From Stentor roeselii (lineage: Eukaryota > Ciliophora > Heterotrichea > Heterotrichida > Stentoridae), in the NCBI GenBank assembly GCA_006503475.1, contig RSEH01000107.1, forward strand, positions 85,385 to 149,384: 64,000 nt of DNA. Reading direction: 5' to 3'. Under the pieces are notes generated by a model. The model did no database searches, was not told where the DNA came from, and saw only the letters and a list, made by a program, of their open reading frames with translations. Numbering within the stretch: the first letter of the stretch is position 1; every line of letters starts with the position of its first letter. Below are positions 63,377-64,000 of this stretch, in pieces. A program made the position numbers and the translations under genes.

Positions 63377-64000
63377 CTAATCATCACTAAGACTTCTAAG
63401 TTCATTTTCTGATGAGTTAGGGATTCTGTCAATATAACCTAAATCTCTCGCATATACTTCGTTATCCTTAAAAAACTGAAACAAAAACAACAACCCAATA
63501 TCAGACCCTTTCTTGGTTTGAAGTAGATTCGGAGTCTTATAAATGAAAAAAAGTCCAGCGATAATAATAGTCAAGAATCCCAAAGGAGTGATTATCGCCC
63601 AAGCCAAAAAAATCTTGACTTCTCTAAAAATTGAACTTGTGAAAACAATCCAAAACGAAAGACCAAGACTCATTAATTGGGCAATATTTGCATGTGCATA
63701 GTTATAAGGTTTGAACTTCGCAGTCACAATCACCAGTAATCCTATAAAAAGAGCACAAACCAAACCATGAGCGGTCTGGTCACTTTTTTTTAATGTTTTG
63801 CTGAGACATACTAGAATCACTTGAAAAACGCTCAAAATCGACAAATACCAAGATTTTGTCCTGATCATCAAACAAGTTTGAACGTTTTCCCAATAAGGTT
63901 TCATGAAAGTTGATAAACTCACGTAAAAGACAAGGAATATGAAAGTCAATATTGCAAAAGACTTGTGACTATCAGAATAACAAAAGGTGTAACAGTCAGA
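63377..64000 (-). CDS. large membrane receptor, copy 3 (C-terminal 207 residues, cut by the window edge)
   Basis: The frame is open from the right edge (first codons SDCYTFCYSDSHKSF) to its stop at 63377, covering the Cys-rich loop, TM helices 5-9 and the tail. It begins beyond the window. It is a mosaic of the other copies: FMKPYW, QLMSLG, EVKIF and LTIII as in copy 2, but VCALF, TSSIFR and NEVYARDLGYI as in copy 1. The frame is undamaged here. I expect about 900 more residues upstream with the same ectodomain. Confidence 0.88.
   Translation of the reverse strand, partial: SDCYTFCYSDSHKSFAILTFIFLVFYVSLSTFMKPYWENVQTCLMIRTKSWYLSILSVFQVILVCLSKTLKKSDQTAHGLVCALFIGLLVIVTAKFKPYNYAHANIAQLMSLGLSFWIVFTSSIFREVKIFLAWAIITPLGFLTIIIAGLFFIYKTPNLLQTKKGSDIGLLFLFQFFKDNEVYARDLGYIDRIPNSSENELRSLSDD

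Larger units (their letters stand above)
52319..64000 (-). repeat. tandem segmental array: receptor plus 5' PLD fragment, at least three units
   Basis: The order on the minus strand is receptor 3 (cut by the edge), PLD fragment, receptor 2, PLD fragment, receptor 1, intact PLD. The 3' flanks of all three receptors share CTAATAATTATCTAACTATT just before the stop, and the upstream flanks of receptors 1 and 2 align too. So the duplicated unit of about 5-6 kb began inside PLD and ended past the receptor. Spacing from PLD (or its fragment) to the receptor stop grows from 257 bp to about 315-450 bp. Confidence 0.85.

Noticed and set aside
1-64000. tRNA, rRNA, CRISPR, transposase or integrase genes
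   Set aside because: I looked for tRNA B-box-like GGTTCGAnnCC, direct-repeat arrays and transposase motifs by eye and found none; a covariance-model scan would be needed to exclude divergent tRNAs.

Overview
The window reads as nuclear (macronuclear-type) DNA of a heterotrich ciliate close to Stentor. Long eukaryotic genes are packed tightly on both strands in AT-rich DNA. TAA, TAG and TGA all end family-typical proteins (uL14 and V-ATPase A end in TAG, H2A in TAA, Rab6 and an arrestin-fold protein in TGA), so the standard code is used. Five places where a reading frame stops too early are repaired by removing exactly 15 nt of the form GTAA...AG, the tiny spliceosomal introns known from Stentor and its relatives. 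Sixteen start codons are directly preceded by TAA. The genus is inferred; there is no rRNA in the window.

Layout. 0-5 kb: end of an unknown gene, a MORN-like remnant, ribosomal protein uL14, a 2-kb gene-free stretch, and V-ATPase catalytic subunit A. 5-13 kb: an unknown gene, a protein kinase with an intron, an arrestin-fold protein, a thioredoxin-fold protein, an NT-C2 coiled-coil protein (two introns), a lipid-anchored CaMKK-like pseudokinase and a secreted patatin-like lipase. 13-26 kb: small unknown genes, Rab6, a double cyclic-nucleotide-binding protein, an RCC1-repeat protein, a 50-residue coiled-coil protein, mitochondrial processing peptidase beta and a ubiquitin hydrolase. 26-33 kb: two tandem hybrid histidine kinases separated by what looks like a dead acyl-CoA oxidase. 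33-40 kb: a small secreted protein, a Dopey (DOP1) homologue, a coiled-coil protein and a 61-residue protein that looks like a bare CIP/KIP CDK-inhibitor domain. 40-49 kb: a WD40-TRP-like channel fusion, a MYCBPAP-phosphoglycerate-kinase fusion (likely axonemal), histone H2A, a BTB-like protein and a minimal Tubby protein. 49-64 kb: phospholipase D followed by a tandem array of at least three large membrane receptors.

The array is the most striking region. Each receptor is a signal peptide, a roughly 700-residue periplasmic-binding-protein-like ectodomain and about nine transmembrane helices. Between successive receptor copies lie decayed copies of the 5' (PX-PH) part of the neighbouring phospholipase D gene, so the duplicated unit was a PLD fragment plus a receptor. 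The receptors stayed open while the PLD pieces decayed.

There are no operons. Functional themes are signalling (kinases, two-component sensors, cyclic nucleotide, arrestin, Rab6, PLD, receptors, channel), membrane traffic (Rab6, Dopey) and cilia (MYCBPAP, Tubby). No tRNA, rRNA, CRISPR array or mobile element was recognised. Family calls come from reading motifs by eye; no database search was run.
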